Positions 55,975 to 64,000 of a stretch of DNA of 64,000 bases are shown here, one piece after another. Every line of letters starts with the position of its first letter. Within the stretch, counting starts at the first letter, position 1. Source of the stretch: JAGXRK01 sp963804005. Lineage in GTDB: Bacteria > Bacteroidota > Ignavibacteria > Ignavibacteriales > Ignavibacteriaceae. Made by a program: the position numbers and the translations under genes. The notes beneath the pieces were generated by a model. That model ran no database searches and was not told the DNA's origin. It saw nothing but the letters and a program-made list of their open reading frames with translations. Where the stretch lies: assembly GCA_963804005.1 (NCBI GenBank), contig CAWDOP010000016.1:123744-187743 (forward strand). Reading direction: 5' to 3'.

Positions 55975-58947
55975 TTACCTAACACTCTCCTCCACAATCT
56001 TAATTTCTTCTTCTGTCAATCCATAAAGCTGGTAAACAAGCTGGTCTATTTCCTTATCAATTCTTTCGCATTTACGCTTTAAGTAGTTTTTGTCGCTATC
56101 TGTTTTGGCTTGCTGGAGTTGCTTTTTAGCGGCGAGCATTTGATTAGTTAGATTTATTAGTCCATTATATCGTGCCTCATATTTATTAAAATTATCTAAA
56201 ATGTCAGGAAAAGGAAAATTTTTGCAGTTTTGAATTAGAATTTTTTGAAAAAGATTTTTTGATAAATCTAAATACTTATGTGAATGATAAAAATTCATCA
56301 GTTTAGAATTTAAAATTGCTAATATGAATTTGATTTCAAATGAATGTATAGGATTAACAACAATATTAAAGACCGTTTGTGTGTTATATAATTCTTCTTC
56401 ACTATATCCCGCATAAATTCTTAATGGATTTCCACTTACAATTTGTCTAACCAATATTCTAGGTTGAATAAAAAATCTTTTATCTCTTGGTGCGCCTAAC
56501 CAATCCCCATAGCTTATGTATTCCTTTCCACCCCAACTAACTATAAATCTCTCAATATCGGAGCCCGATAGAAGTTCTTTAAAAGTCTTATTCTTTTTAT
56601 ATGTTGAATGGAACTCTCTTTTTTGGATTAACTTTTGAGAATGACCTTTGTATTTATCATATGGAGTTAAACCTAATGTGAAATCACAAAGCTTTTGAAG
56701 AGGGATATTTTTTCTTTCTAACTTACTTAATAATTTTTTCTTCAATTCATCTGAAAAAATGTCAAATATTAATAATTCATGGTTCAGCCATTCATCTTGT
56801 ATGTATGACTTTACTTCTTTCGCATTATCTTTTCCAATGCTATTAATTGAATCTTTCCTATCATAAATCATACATTCGTTTTTCACACTACTATTGTGTG
56901 AAACAATAAGGATAACACTTTCAGCTTTTACACTCTGAAAAACGTTATCTGGTAATCTTACTATTTTGTTTAAATTGAAATTCCTTAGAATAATACTTCG
57001 CAATGCAGTAAAAGAACTCTGAAATAATATTGAATTCGGAATTATGTAGCCAATGATACCTTTACTAGTGATACTATTTAATGCTTTCTCAAAAAATGTA
57101 GCATAAACATTCATTCGATTTGATGTTGATTTATATATCTTAAAATAATATTCGACTTCTACAGGATTCATTCCTTTAATATCTATCCATGGCGGATTGC
57201 CAACAATCGCATCAAAGCCGCCTCCTGAGCCTGACGAAGGATTCATTATTTCGGGAAAGACATTTTCAAAATCCATTGGCTTAAGTTTGAGCTCATCAAA
57301 CCTCTCCCTTAGTCCCTCTCCTTTGTAACCTGCCTGCCGGTCAGGCAGGGGAGAGGGAAACAGGGTGAGGTCAAGAATATCTGTGCCAATAAGCGAGTTA
57401 CCGCAAATAATGTTTTTGTTAAGGTCGGGCAAAAGCTGTTCTTTAAACATTACCCACGTATCATTTGCCGTTGCGGTGGTTTCGTCTTCAAGCAGCTTTA
57501 AGTAAAGTGAAAGCTGTGTTACTTCAACTGCCTGTTGGTCTATATCAACTCCGTATATGTTGTTCAATAATATTTTTTGCTTCTGCTGTAATGAGAGCCG
57601 GTGAGCACCTTCAAATAAAATACAGCCGTCTTTCTTTGCCAGTGCGGGATTTTGCTGATACCATTGTTTGTGGTAATCAATTAGCCGTTCATAAACAGTA
57701 ATAAGAAAAGAACCGCTTCCGCAGGCAATATCTGCAAAACGCATCTTTGCAATTTCTTTTGGCGTCTTATTTTCAATAAGTTTTACTACAGTGTTATCAA
57801 CAATGTAATTAACAATGTACTGCGGCGTGTAATAAACTCCGCCTGCTTTTCTTACTTCGGGTTTTTCTTCAATTGTTACCCGTTTATCGGTTGCATTAAC
57901 AACCTTGCCCAAAAATCTTTCATAAATAGAGCCGAGAATATGAATCGGGATTGCATCAAAGTTATACGGCGTGTTATCGTGCGAAAGTTCTTCGCAAATT
58001 GACGAGAATGTTTCATTATCAGGTTCTACAACATTGCGGGAATCAATTGTAGTTTTCTTAAATACAACTCCGTTATACTTTGCGTCCAGTGTGCGCGAAG
58101 CAGTTAAAAAATCTTCCCACGCACTTCTTCGTTTACCAAACTCGCTAACATAATGATGAGGTTCAATCATTTTATCTTCAAGAAATTTTATGAAGACGAG
58201 CCTGTCAATAGTGCGCTGTGTTGCTTCGGTTAATTCTTCGCTGGCAAGATGTGTGTTGTTTTTCTTAAATGATTTTGCAAGTCTTGTTCTTATCTCATCA
58301 AGCTCACCAAGGAATGCTTCGTCAATGTTCTGATACGTTTTTTGTAATAAGGCTTTCTTCTTTCCTCTCGGCTTAGGAAGAGCTTCGGCAAATTTTTCAA
58401 TAGAATTATCAGCAACAGATTCATATGAGAAAAGGTAATAAATTTCTTTCAGCTTTTCTTCATTTGCATAATCGGTATAGTGAAAGCTTTTTATTTTGTA
58501 ATTAAGAATTTCGTTAATGTCAGGTCGGAAGCGGCAATCGAGAATTATCAACTCTTCAAAATCAGTCAGAACGGCAATTGGTGTATTTGCATTCCATCCA
58601 TAACGGACTGTCTGGAAGAAGTAATCTTTATTCTGCAGATCGCGAAACGGCTTTTTAGCTTCGACAAAAAATTTAACATCACGGAAATTTGGGGCAAGAT
58701 AGAAAGTATAATCAGCGCGCTTTTGTGCTTTGGCAACCTGCACAGGTTTTTCAACCCTTACTTCCTGTTCATATGGATTCTTTTGATGTTCGTGTCTTAC
58801 ATCCCAACCAAGTGCAATAAAGAATTTATTGATAAAATCGTTACGGATATCGGCTTCTGAGTAAGAGGGATTTAAGAAATGTTTTTCGTTTGCTTTGAAG
58901 TCGGTAACTAACGAAGACATTAAACGGTAAGCTTCCTGAAAACCCAT
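55975..58947 (-). CDS. single-chain (type IIG-like) restriction-modification enzyme
   Basis: 990 residues from the ATG at 58947 (CGGAG 12 bases upstream); the frame is open 29 codons further from a GTG. The N-terminal nuclease is about 15-130 with RADYTFYLAP and FFVEAKKPF (PD-ExK). A helical linker follows. The N6-adenine methylase has FADIACGSGSFLITVYERL at about 404-422 and the catalytic IVGNPPWID at about 579-587. The C-terminal 350 residues act as the target recognition part (DIERFIVSWGGKEYISYGDW, FNIVVNPIHSFEIKFILAIL). One protein thus cuts and methylates DNA, as in Eco57I/MmeI-like systems. An in-frame repeat element adds PSPLPDRQAGYKGEGLRERF between the two methylase motifs. No separate specificity or methylase gene is near. 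Confidence 0.9.
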   Translation of the reverse strand: MGFQEAYRLMSSLVTDFKANEKHFLNPSYSEADIRNDFINKFFIALGWDVRHEHQKNPYEQEVRVEKPVQVAKAQKRADYTFYLAPNFRDVKFFVEAKKPFRDLQNKDYFFQTVRYGWNANTPIAVLTDFEELIILDCRFRPDINEILNYKIKSFHYTDYANEEKLKEIYYLFSYESVADNSIEKFAEALPKPRGKKKALLQKTYQNIDEAFLGELDEIRTRLAKSFKKNNTHLASEELTEATQRTIDRLVFIKFLEDKMIEPHHYVSEFGKRRSAWEDFLTASRTLDAKYNGVVFKKTTIDSRNVVEPDNETFSSICEELSHDNTPYNFDAIPIHILGSIYERFLGKVVNATDKRVTIEEKPEVRKAGGVYYTPQYIVNYIVDNTVVKLIENKTPKEIAKMRFADIACGSGSFLITVYERLIDYHKQWYQQNPALAKKDGCILFEGAHRLSLQQKQKILLNNIYGVDIDQQAVEVTQLSLYLKLLEDETTATANDTWVMFKEQLLPDLNKNIICGNSLIGTDILDLTLFPSPLPDRQAGYKGEGLRERFDELKLKPMDFENVFPEIMNPSSGSGGGFDAIVGNPPWIDIKGMNPVEVEYYFKIYKSTSNRMNVYATFFEKALNSITSKGIIGYIIPNSILFQSSFTALRSIILRNFNLNKIVRLPDNVFQSVKAESVILIVSHNSSVKNECMIYDRKDSINSIGKDNAKEVKSYIQDEWLNHELLIFDIFSDELKKKLLSKLERKNIPLQKLCDFTLGLTPYDKYKGHSQKLIQKREFHSTYKKNKTFKELLSGSDIERFIVSWGGKEYISYGDWLGAPRDKRFFIQPRILVRQIVSGNPLRIYAGYSEEELYNTQTVFNIVVNPIHSFEIKFILAILNSKLMNFYHSHKYLDLSKNLFQKILIQNCKNFPFPDILDNFNKYEARYNGLINLTNQMLAAKKQLQQAKTDSDKNYLKRKCERIDKEIDQLVYQLYGLTEEEIKIVEESVR
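57300..57372. repeat. nested palindromic element inside the restriction enzyme gene
   Basis: The outer part (CCTCTCCCTTAGTCCCTCTCC to GGGAGAGGGAAACAGGGTGAGG) matches the compound repeat at 55887..55968. Its centre is replaced by CCTGCCTGCCGGTCAGGCAG (57329..57348), the family seen in queG. Translated in frame as PLPDRQAGYKGEG. Confidence 0.88.
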
Positions 58948-59144
58948 AAAAGTTTTTACTCCGTAAGAAATGATAGCAAATTTATGGAAAAAGGCTGTGA
59001 AATTAAAGAATTTTCCCTTGTGTGGACACAGCACACTGAGTCCCTACAGTTTTAGAAGGCATTATTTAATCATATTACTATCTTTTCGCTCATTATTACC
59101 AGCTAATTACAACTTTCTCCACAGCAAATAGATGCAATTTATAT

Positions 59145-59152
59145 TATATTTG
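59145..59152 (+). promoter_or_regulatory. Bacteroidota -7 promoter element of ppk
   Basis: TATATTTG, an exact TAnnTTTG, 26 bases before the ppk ATG. No clear TTG at -33. Confidence 0.45.
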
Positions 59153-59178
59153 CGCCTCAATAAGAAAAAATCATTAAA

Positions 59179-61308
59179 ATGACCGGTAAGGAACTATTAA
59201 AAAAATACAACGATCCTAAAAATTTCTTCAACAGAGATCTTAGCTGGGTGGAATTTAACAGAAGAGTTCTTGAAGAAGCTCTTGATCCTGAACTTCCATT
59301 GTTGGACAAAATAAAATTTATTTCAATTTATTCCTCAAACCTTGATGAATTTTATATGATTAGAGTTTCGGGTTTGAAGGAACAAGTTGCTGCCAATATT
59401 CTTGAGCCTGCTATTGATGGACTAACTCCGATTGAGCAAATCCAGAAAATTGACAAGATGTTAAAACCTCTGAATAAAATACTTTATGATTTGTGGACAA
59501 ATGAATTTATTCCGGAGCTCAGAAAGAATGATATATTTTTATGCAATTACGATGAATTGACTGAGGAAGAAAAAACAAAGCTTACAGATTATTTTAAGCG
59601 CGAAATTTTTCCTGTGCTTACTCCCCTTGCATTCGATCCCGGAAGACCATTCCCATATATATCAAACTTAAGTCTTAGCATTGCAGTTATGGTAAAAAAA
59701 CCTAATGGCGAAACCCATTTTGCAAGAGTTAAGGTACCAAGCATTTTGCCGCGCTTACTTGAAATTGAGAAAATTATTAATCCAAATAAACAGTTAAATA
59801 CAAATGGATCATTTAAAGCAAGATTTATCTGGCTTGGTGATTTAATTAAGGCAAATCTCAATTTACTTTTCCCGGGTATGGAAGTAGTAGAAGCTCACAG
59901 GTTCAGAATTACCCGCGATACAGATATTGAACTTCAGGAAGATGAAGCAGATGACCTTTTGCGTGTGATTGAAGAAAATATAAGACAGAGAAGATTTGGA
60001 AGTGTTGTTAGACTTGAAGTCGCTAATGTTATGCCCGAATTTATGCTCGATACTTTAATGGAAAACCTTCTAATAAAAAGAGAAGATGTTCACGTACTCG
60101 GAGGTCCTTTGGGAATGAGTGATGTGATGGGTTTATATAAACTTCATTTACATCAATTGAAAGAGAAACCGTTTTATCCTGTTCTACCTAAAGTATTTGA
60201 AGATGAAGAAGATATTTTTTCTATAATTAGACAAAAAGATATAATACTTCATCATCCATATGATTCATTTATTCCGGTGATCGATTTTATAAAACAAGCA
60301 GCTAACGACCCTGATGTTCTTGCAATAAAGCAAACATTATACAGAGTGGGAACCGATTCGCCAATTATAAAATCCCTTATTGAAGCAGCAGATCGAGGAA
60401 AGCAAGTAGCAGTATTGGTTGAATTGAAAGCAAGGTTCGATGAAGAGAATAATATTTACTGGGCAAGAGAACTTGAAAAAGTCGGAGTGCATGTTGTTTA
60501 CGGTTTAGTAGGGCTAAAGACTCACGCAAAAATGACTCTTGTGGTACGCAAAGAATTTGAAGGCGTTAAACGATACGTTCATCTTTCAACAGGAAATTAT
60601 AATGCAACCACTGCCAAGCTCTATACCGATCTCGGATTCTTTACTTGTGACGAAGATATCTGCAGCGATGTTAATGATGTCTTTAACTATTTAACCGGTT
60701 ACTCAAAACAAAAAGAATTCCGAAAATTATTTGTGTCACCAATCAATATGCGGGGAAAATATCTTGCACTTATTGAAAGAGAAATTGAAAACGCAAAAGC
60801 AGGAAAAAAAGGGGAAATAATCTGGAAACTTAACTCTCTTGTTGATCCAATTATTATAAGCGCTTTATACGAGGCTTCCAATAACGGCGTTAAAATTCAA
60901 CTTATTATTAGAGGTATTTGCTGTCTTGTACCGGGAGTTGAAAATCTGAGCGAGAATATTGAAGTAAGAAGTATTGTCGGCAGATTTCTTGAACACAGCA
61001 GAATTTTTTATTTCTATAATGACGGTAATGAAGAAATTTATCTTTCCAGTGCAGATATGATGCAAAGAAATTTAGACAGAAGAGTTGAAGTTACTTTCCC
61101 GATTGAAGATCCTGTACTCAAACAAGAACTAATTAAAACTGTAATAAAGTATTCATTAAAAGATAATGTTAAGGCAAGAAAATTAAACTCTGATGGAACC
61201 TACACTCTTTTAAAACAAAAAGAAGACGAAAAGAAAATTTACAGCCAGGAATGGCTTATGAATCACGTTAGTAAAACAAAACACAAAAACGCCAAGACAA
61301 AAATTTGA
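59179..61308 (+). CDS. ppk1: polyphosphate kinase 1
   Basis: 709 residues, full length. It reversibly makes polyphosphate from ATP through a phosphohistidine. FFNRDLSWVEFNRRVLEEA is the N-terminal signature and SSNLDEFYMIRVSGLKEQV follows. The autophosphorylated His is His449 in GLKTHAKMTLVVRK, and the second conserved His is His606 in LEHSRIFYFYNDG. YLSSADMMQRNLDRRVEV is the C-terminal phospholipase-D-like block. It is probably peripheral to the inner membrane. It is the first gene of the last plus-strand group. ppx is not present in the window. Confidence 0.97.
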   Translation: MTGKELLKKYNDPKNFFNRDLSWVEFNRRVLEEALDPELPLLDKIKFISIYSSNLDEFYMIRVSGLKEQVAANILEPAIDGLTPIEQIQKIDKMLKPLNKILYDLWTNEFIPELRKNDIFLCNYDELTEEEKTKLTDYFKREIFPVLTPLAFDPGRPFPYISNLSLSIAVMVKKPNGETHFARVKVPSILPRLLEIEKIINPNKQLNTNGSFKARFIWLGDLIKANLNLLFPGMEVVEAHRFRITRDTDIELQEDEADDLLRVIEENIRQRRFGSVVRLEVANVMPEFMLDTLMENLLIKREDVHVLGGPLGMSDVMGLYKLHLHQLKEKPFYPVLPKVFEDEEDIFSIIRQKDIILHHPYDSFIPVIDFIKQAANDPDVLAIKQTLYRVGTDSPIIKSLIEAADRGKQVAVLVELKARFDEENNIYWARELEKVGVHVVYGLVGLKTHAKMTLVVRKEFEGVKRYVHLSTGNYNATTAKLYTDLGFFTCDEDICSDVNDVFNYLTGYSKQKEFRKLFVSPINMRGKYLALIEREIENAKAGKKGEIIWKLNSLVDPIIISALYEASNNGVKIQLIIRGICCLVPGVENLSENIEVRSIVGRFLEHSRIFYFYNDGNEEIYLSSADMMQRNLDRRVEVTFPIEDPVLKQELIKTVIKYSLKDNVKARKLNSDGTYTLLKQKEDEKKIYSQEWLMNHVSKTKHKNAKTKI

Positions 61309-61382
61309 TTTGATGAACTAATAAATCAGGATCAAAGTTGTAGTATGAAATTAAATATATTCAAAAAAAATGGAACAATACA

Positions 61383-62495
61383 GTGAATGAAATAACAAAA
61401 AGCGGAATAATTAATTCAATTAAAAAAGTAAATCATCCTTCATTCGATGTTAATCATATAACATTGAATTCTATTAAGAAATTAGAAAGTGAAAATGGAA
61501 AGCTTATTATCGAATTATCAATTCCAGTTGCAGCTGAAGCTAGCAAACAACTAATTCCTCTTTTTATTGATGCTATCAAAAAAGACTATAGGGAATTAAC
61601 GGATGTAAATGTCAATCTTCAGGCAAGGACTTCAGAAACAATTTCAACTCACAAAGATCCGAAAAAAGATGCTATTTTGCCGGGTGTAAAGAATACAATT
61701 GCCGTTGCTTCGGGTAAAGGTGGAGTTGGTAAAAGCACTATTGCTGTTAATTTGGCTGTTGCATTAGCAAAAGATGGTGCAAAGGTCGGACTGATTGATG
61801 CGGATGTTTATGGACCAAGTATTCCCATGATGCTGGGCATAACTGATAAACCAAAAGTTTATCAGGCAGAAAATTCAGTTAAAATAATTCCATTGGAAAA
61901 ATATGGAATAAAACTAATCTCGATCGGATTACTTGTTGATGACAACGCTCCTGTAATCTGGCGCGGACCTATGGCAAGTGGTGCAGTTAAACAGTTTATG
62001 ACGGATGTCGACTGGGGCGAACTCGATTATCTTATTTTTGATCTTCCTCCAGGAACAGGTGATATTCAATTAACTCTTGTTCAAACAATTCCTTTAACAG
62101 GCGCAGTTGTCGTTACAACTCCACAGGAAGTTTCATTAATTGATGCAAGAAAAGCTTTCAGAATGTTTGAAAGAGTTAACGTACCTGTTTTAGGAATAGT
62201 TGAAAATATGAGTTACTTCGTTGCTCCGGATACAGGAAAAAAATATGATATATTCGGAAGCGGCGGCGGATCAAAAATGGCTAAACAATACAATGCGTTC
62301 TTTCTTGGAGGAATCCCAATTGATCCAAAAGTTAGAGAAGGTGGCGATAAAGGTGTTCCGATACTTTATGATATTGCTGTGTCCGATCAGGCAAATATTA
62401 TGATGGATATAGCTCATAATCTTACAGAGCAGGTAAATAAAAGAAATTTACAAAAATCTGATAAGATAGAAATAATTTTGGGCGAAGATGATTAA
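61383..62495 (+). CDS. mrp: Mrp/ApbC-type P-loop iron-sulfur carrier ATPase
   Basis: 370 residues, GTG start. The N-terminal 90 residues are a MIP18/DUF59 domain. The P-loop ATPase has ASGKGGVGKST with the deviant Walker A (Lys117), VGLIDADVYGPSIPMMLG and LIFDLPPGTGDIQLTLVQ. Mrp proteins carry [4Fe-4S] clusters to target proteins. The C-x2-C usually found before D-I-F-G is replaced here by APDT (FVAPDTGKKYDIFGSGGG), as in some other Bacteroidota, so cluster binding may differ. A terminator and the nfu gene follow, which fits an iron-sulfur role. Confidence 0.94.
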   Translation: MNEITKSGIINSIKKVNHPSFDVNHITLNSIKKLESENGKLIIELSIPVAAEASKQLIPLFIDAIKKDYRELTDVNVNLQARTSETISTHKDPKKDAILPGVKNTIAVASGKGGVGKSTIAVNLAVALAKDGAKVGLIDADVYGPSIPMMLGITDKPKVYQAENSVKIIPLEKYGIKLISIGLLVDDNAPVIWRGPMASGAVKQFMTDVDWGELDYLIFDLPPGTGDIQLTLVQTIPLTGAVVVTTPQEVSLIDARKAFRMFERVNVPVLGIVENMSYFVAPDTGKKYDIFGSGGGSKMAKQYNAFFLGGIPIDPKVREGGDKGVPILYDIAVSDQANIMMDIAHNLTEQVNKRNLQKSDKIEIILGEDD

Positions 62496-62542
62496 AAAAC
62501 TTGTTTTAATTATTTTTTAAAACAATATTTCCAATAACAATT

Positions 62543-62564
62543 AAGCCCGAATTTTCTCGGGCTT
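62543..62564 (+). terminator. hairpin between mrp and nfu
   Basis: AAGCCCGA (62543..62550), loop of six, TCGGGCTT (62557..62564), then CATTTT. It ends 11 bases before the nfu start, so it may both stop mrp transcription and cover the nfu initiation region. Confidence 0.7.
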
Positions 62565-62574
62565 CATTTTATGT

Positions 62575-62799
62575 ATGGAAAACGAAATTAAAAAAGCTTT
62601 AGACAAGGTCAGACCTTTCCTGCAGGCAGATAACGGAGACGTTGAATTAGTAGAGGTTTCTGATGACGGAATTGTTAAAGTAAGACTTTTAGGCGCTTGT
62701 GAATTATGCCCCTTATCTATTTTAACACTTAGAGCAGGAATTGAAAGATCAATTATGAATGATGTTCCCGGAGTCAAAAGAATTGAAGCTGTTCAATAA
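62575..62799 (+). CDS. NifU-like C-terminal domain (Nfu) iron-sulfur scaffold
   Basis: 74 residues, the free-standing Nfu form. IKKALDKVRPFLQADNGDVE is the family start, and LLGACELCPLSILTLRAGIE carries the cluster-binding C42-x2-C45. It assembles or passes on [4Fe-4S] clusters as a dimer. No ribosome binding site is visible; the hairpin just upstream would lie in its initiation region. Downstream, the AI-2E family gene follows after 12 bases. Next to mrp, it forms an iron-sulfur delivery pair. Confidence 0.94.
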   Translation: MENEIKKALDKVRPFLQADNGDVELVEVSDDGIVKVRLLGACELCPLSILTLRAGIERSIMNDVPGVKRIEAVQ

Positions 62800-62811
62800 T
62801 ATATTATCATA

Positions 62812-63864
62812 ATGCTCGAGTTAATTCAAAAAAATTCTTTTAAAATTTTTTTCTGGCTGGCAGTCATAATTATAGCTGCATACTTTTTTTATACATTAAT
62901 AAATCTTTTCCTAATTCTAGCGGTAGCCTTTCTTCTTGCATTTATTTTTGCTCCTTTCCTTCATCAAATAGAACAACGGGGATTTAACCGTTTATCATCT
63001 ACATTAATTGTATTTACTGTTTTCGGATTTTTAGTATATCTCGGCTTATCATTTGTCATTCCGAAACTTTTTCTTCAAATGGATCAATTAATTCAGTCTC
63101 TTGAAGGATTTTCACTTAATCAAGAATTAAAATCTTTTGAAGCCTGGATTTATCATTACGTTCCTCTGTTTGAAACGGGTGAAATATCAAAAAGAGTTGA
63201 ACACTTTATCTCATCTCAGATTGTAAATTCATTCGAAAACATTGCAACACTTGTAACAAGCGTTGTAACAATTGCGGCTGTGCTCGTAATTGTTCCTTTC
63301 ATAACTTTCTTTTTATTGAAAGATAGTGCAAAAATTCAAAAAGCTGTTATTCAGGTAGTTCCAAATAAATATTTTGAAATGTCCTACTGGATATTAAAAA
63401 GAATTTCTCTTCAACTTGGAAGATTTGTGCGAGCCTGGATTTTTGATGCAACTTTTGTCGGTGTGTGTATTGGATTCGGATTTTATTTAATCGGGATTCC
63501 CAATGCTTTACCGCTTGGAGTTATAGCCGGACTCGGTCATTTAATTCCCTATCTTGGTCCAATATTCGGAGGAATTCCTGCAATAGTAATTTCAATTATT
63601 CAGTTCGGTGATCTTTCTCAAGTACCGTTAATTTTTTTGATTGTTACTTTAACATATACTTTAGACAATGGATTTGTTCAACCGTACGTCTTTGCCAAAA
63701 GTGTTGATATCCACCCGATAATCATTATACTACTTATTATCGCTGGTGGTCAGTTGTTCGGTCTTTTCGGAATGCTTCTTGCCGTACCCACAGTTTCTGT
63801 AATAAAAACTTTTGTAAAAGAAATCTATTTTGCTTTTAAAAATTATAAGATTGCACGTATATAG
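62812..63864 (+). CDS. AI-2E family transporter
   Basis: 350 residues with about eight membrane spans: a pair at about 14-52, one at 62-84, then a soluble stretch, a pair around 155-175, and a hydrophobic C-terminal half (GVCIGFGFYLIGIPNALPLG, AGLGHLIPYLGPIFGGIPAI, IIIILLIIAGGQLFGLFGML). VPFITFFLLKDSAKIQKAV and LAVPTVSVIKTFVKE are family signatures. The family includes TqsA-like exporters and Na+/H+ antiporters; the substrate is not known from sequence. Confidence 0.93.
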   Translation: MLELIQKNSFKIFFWLAVIIIAAYFFYTLINLFLILAVAFLLAFIFAPFLHQIEQRGFNRLSSTLIVFTVFGFLVYLGLSFVIPKLFLQMDQLIQSLEGFSLNQELKSFEAWIYHYVPLFETGEISKRVEHFISSQIVNSFENIATLVTSVVTIAAVLVIVPFITFFLLKDSAKIQKAVIQVVPNKYFEMSYWILKRISLQLGRFVRAWIFDATFVGVCIGFGFYLIGIPNALPLGVIAGLGHLIPYLGPIFGGIPAIVISIIQFGDLSQVPLIFLIVTLTYTLDNGFVQPYVFAKSVDIHPIIIILLIIAGGQLFGLFGMLLAVPTVSVIKTFVKEIYFAFKNYKIARI

Positions 63865-64000
63865 TAAGTAGACCGTATGCAGTAAGCAATTGACAATTCT
63901 TTAGGTCAACACTGTAGTCCGCTGTCTGCAAATAAGAAAAGGTGATTTAACAATTCAACAATTATCAGTATCCAATTGCCAGTTACCAACGTCATGAAGC
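63865..64000. other. 136-base end of window without a supported gene
   Basis: It holds short imperfect repeats such as CAATTGACAAT / CAATTGCCAGT and AGTAAG repeats. There is no terminator hairpin with a T-run and no open frame worth calling. Confidence 0.5.

Noticed and set aside
55810..56082. Open frame of 90 codons containing SPLIPLLSKEREILKPLSF
   Set aside because: It is the translation of the compound palindromic repeat plus antisense of the flanking genes.
58948..59034. Upstream GTG start for the restriction enzyme
   Set aside because: The extra 29 residues (FFNFTAFFHKFAII) are not family sequence; the ATG at 58947 has CGGAG upstream.

Overview
The window reads as chromosomal DNA of an AT-rich, Gram-negative member of the Bacteroidota/Ignavibacteriota (FCB) group, most like Ignavibacteriales. 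Four things point there: two secreted proteins with the type IX secretion C-terminal sorting domain (NYPNPFNPSTKI type); promoters of the Bacteroidota form TTG-N19/20-TAnnTTTG in front of the rRNA operon and rplM; the ribosomal gene order rplM-rpsI-rpsB-tsf-pyrH-frr; and a Bacteroidota-type long dicluster ferredoxin. This placement is inference; the 16S gene at 28676..30208 would settle it. No CRISPR array, insertion sequence, integrase or prophage was found.

Layout. 1-4.8 kb: the start of an ECF sigma factor gene (cut by the window edge), a divergent small membrane protein, and two secreted T9SS-sorted proteins. The divergent intergene holds three copies of one promoter-like motif. 4.8-9.7 kb: redox and housekeeping genes (trxB, queG, Rieske protein, MBL-fold hydrolase, ferredoxin, LemA). 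9.8-11.9 kb: a three-gene overlapping cluster with a secreted YidD-like protein and two related TPR-like membrane proteins. 11.9-24.8 kb: acyl-CoA dehydrogenase; a plus-strand trio rlmN / SpoU methylase / membrane-anchored Lon-like protease with a beta-propeller tail; then a long minus-strand run (metF, Gfo/Idh oxidoreductase, class II aldolase, ddl, ftsB-like, rarA) and a penicillin acylase.

25.0-30.5 kb: one complete rRNA operon on the minus strand (16S, tRNA-Ile, tRNA-Ala, 23S, 5S) with promoter, two boxA-like antitermination sites and a terminator. 30.5-35.5 kb: exopolysaccharide export and dTDP-sugar genes and a DUF1460 amidase-like protein. 35.6-43.4 kb: dnaB, uracil-DNA glycosylase, rpoZ-gmk-yicC, a BamA/TamA-type outer-membrane protein, a lipoprotein, and an L,D-transpeptidase-like protein whose catalytic cysteine is a serine. 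43.5-47.8 kb: the ribosomal/translation operon. 48-55.5 kb: an unknown membrane protein, a sugar epimerase, a deoxyhypusine synthase homologue, and trkA with two tandem trkH genes, the second frameshifted at its 3' end. 55.5-59 kb: a DUF559 nuclease and a one-protein restriction-modification enzyme, both associated with palindromic repeats. 59.1-64 kb: ppk1, mrp, nfu and an AI-2E family transporter.

Most distinctive: (1) the fused Lon-like/transmembrane/FG-GAP protein co-transcribed with two RNA methylases; (2) the three-copy ECF-type promoter motif; (3) at least three families of short palindromes, some lying in frame inside genes (queG, the restriction enzyme, the DUF1460 leader); (4) the secreted YidD-like cluster.
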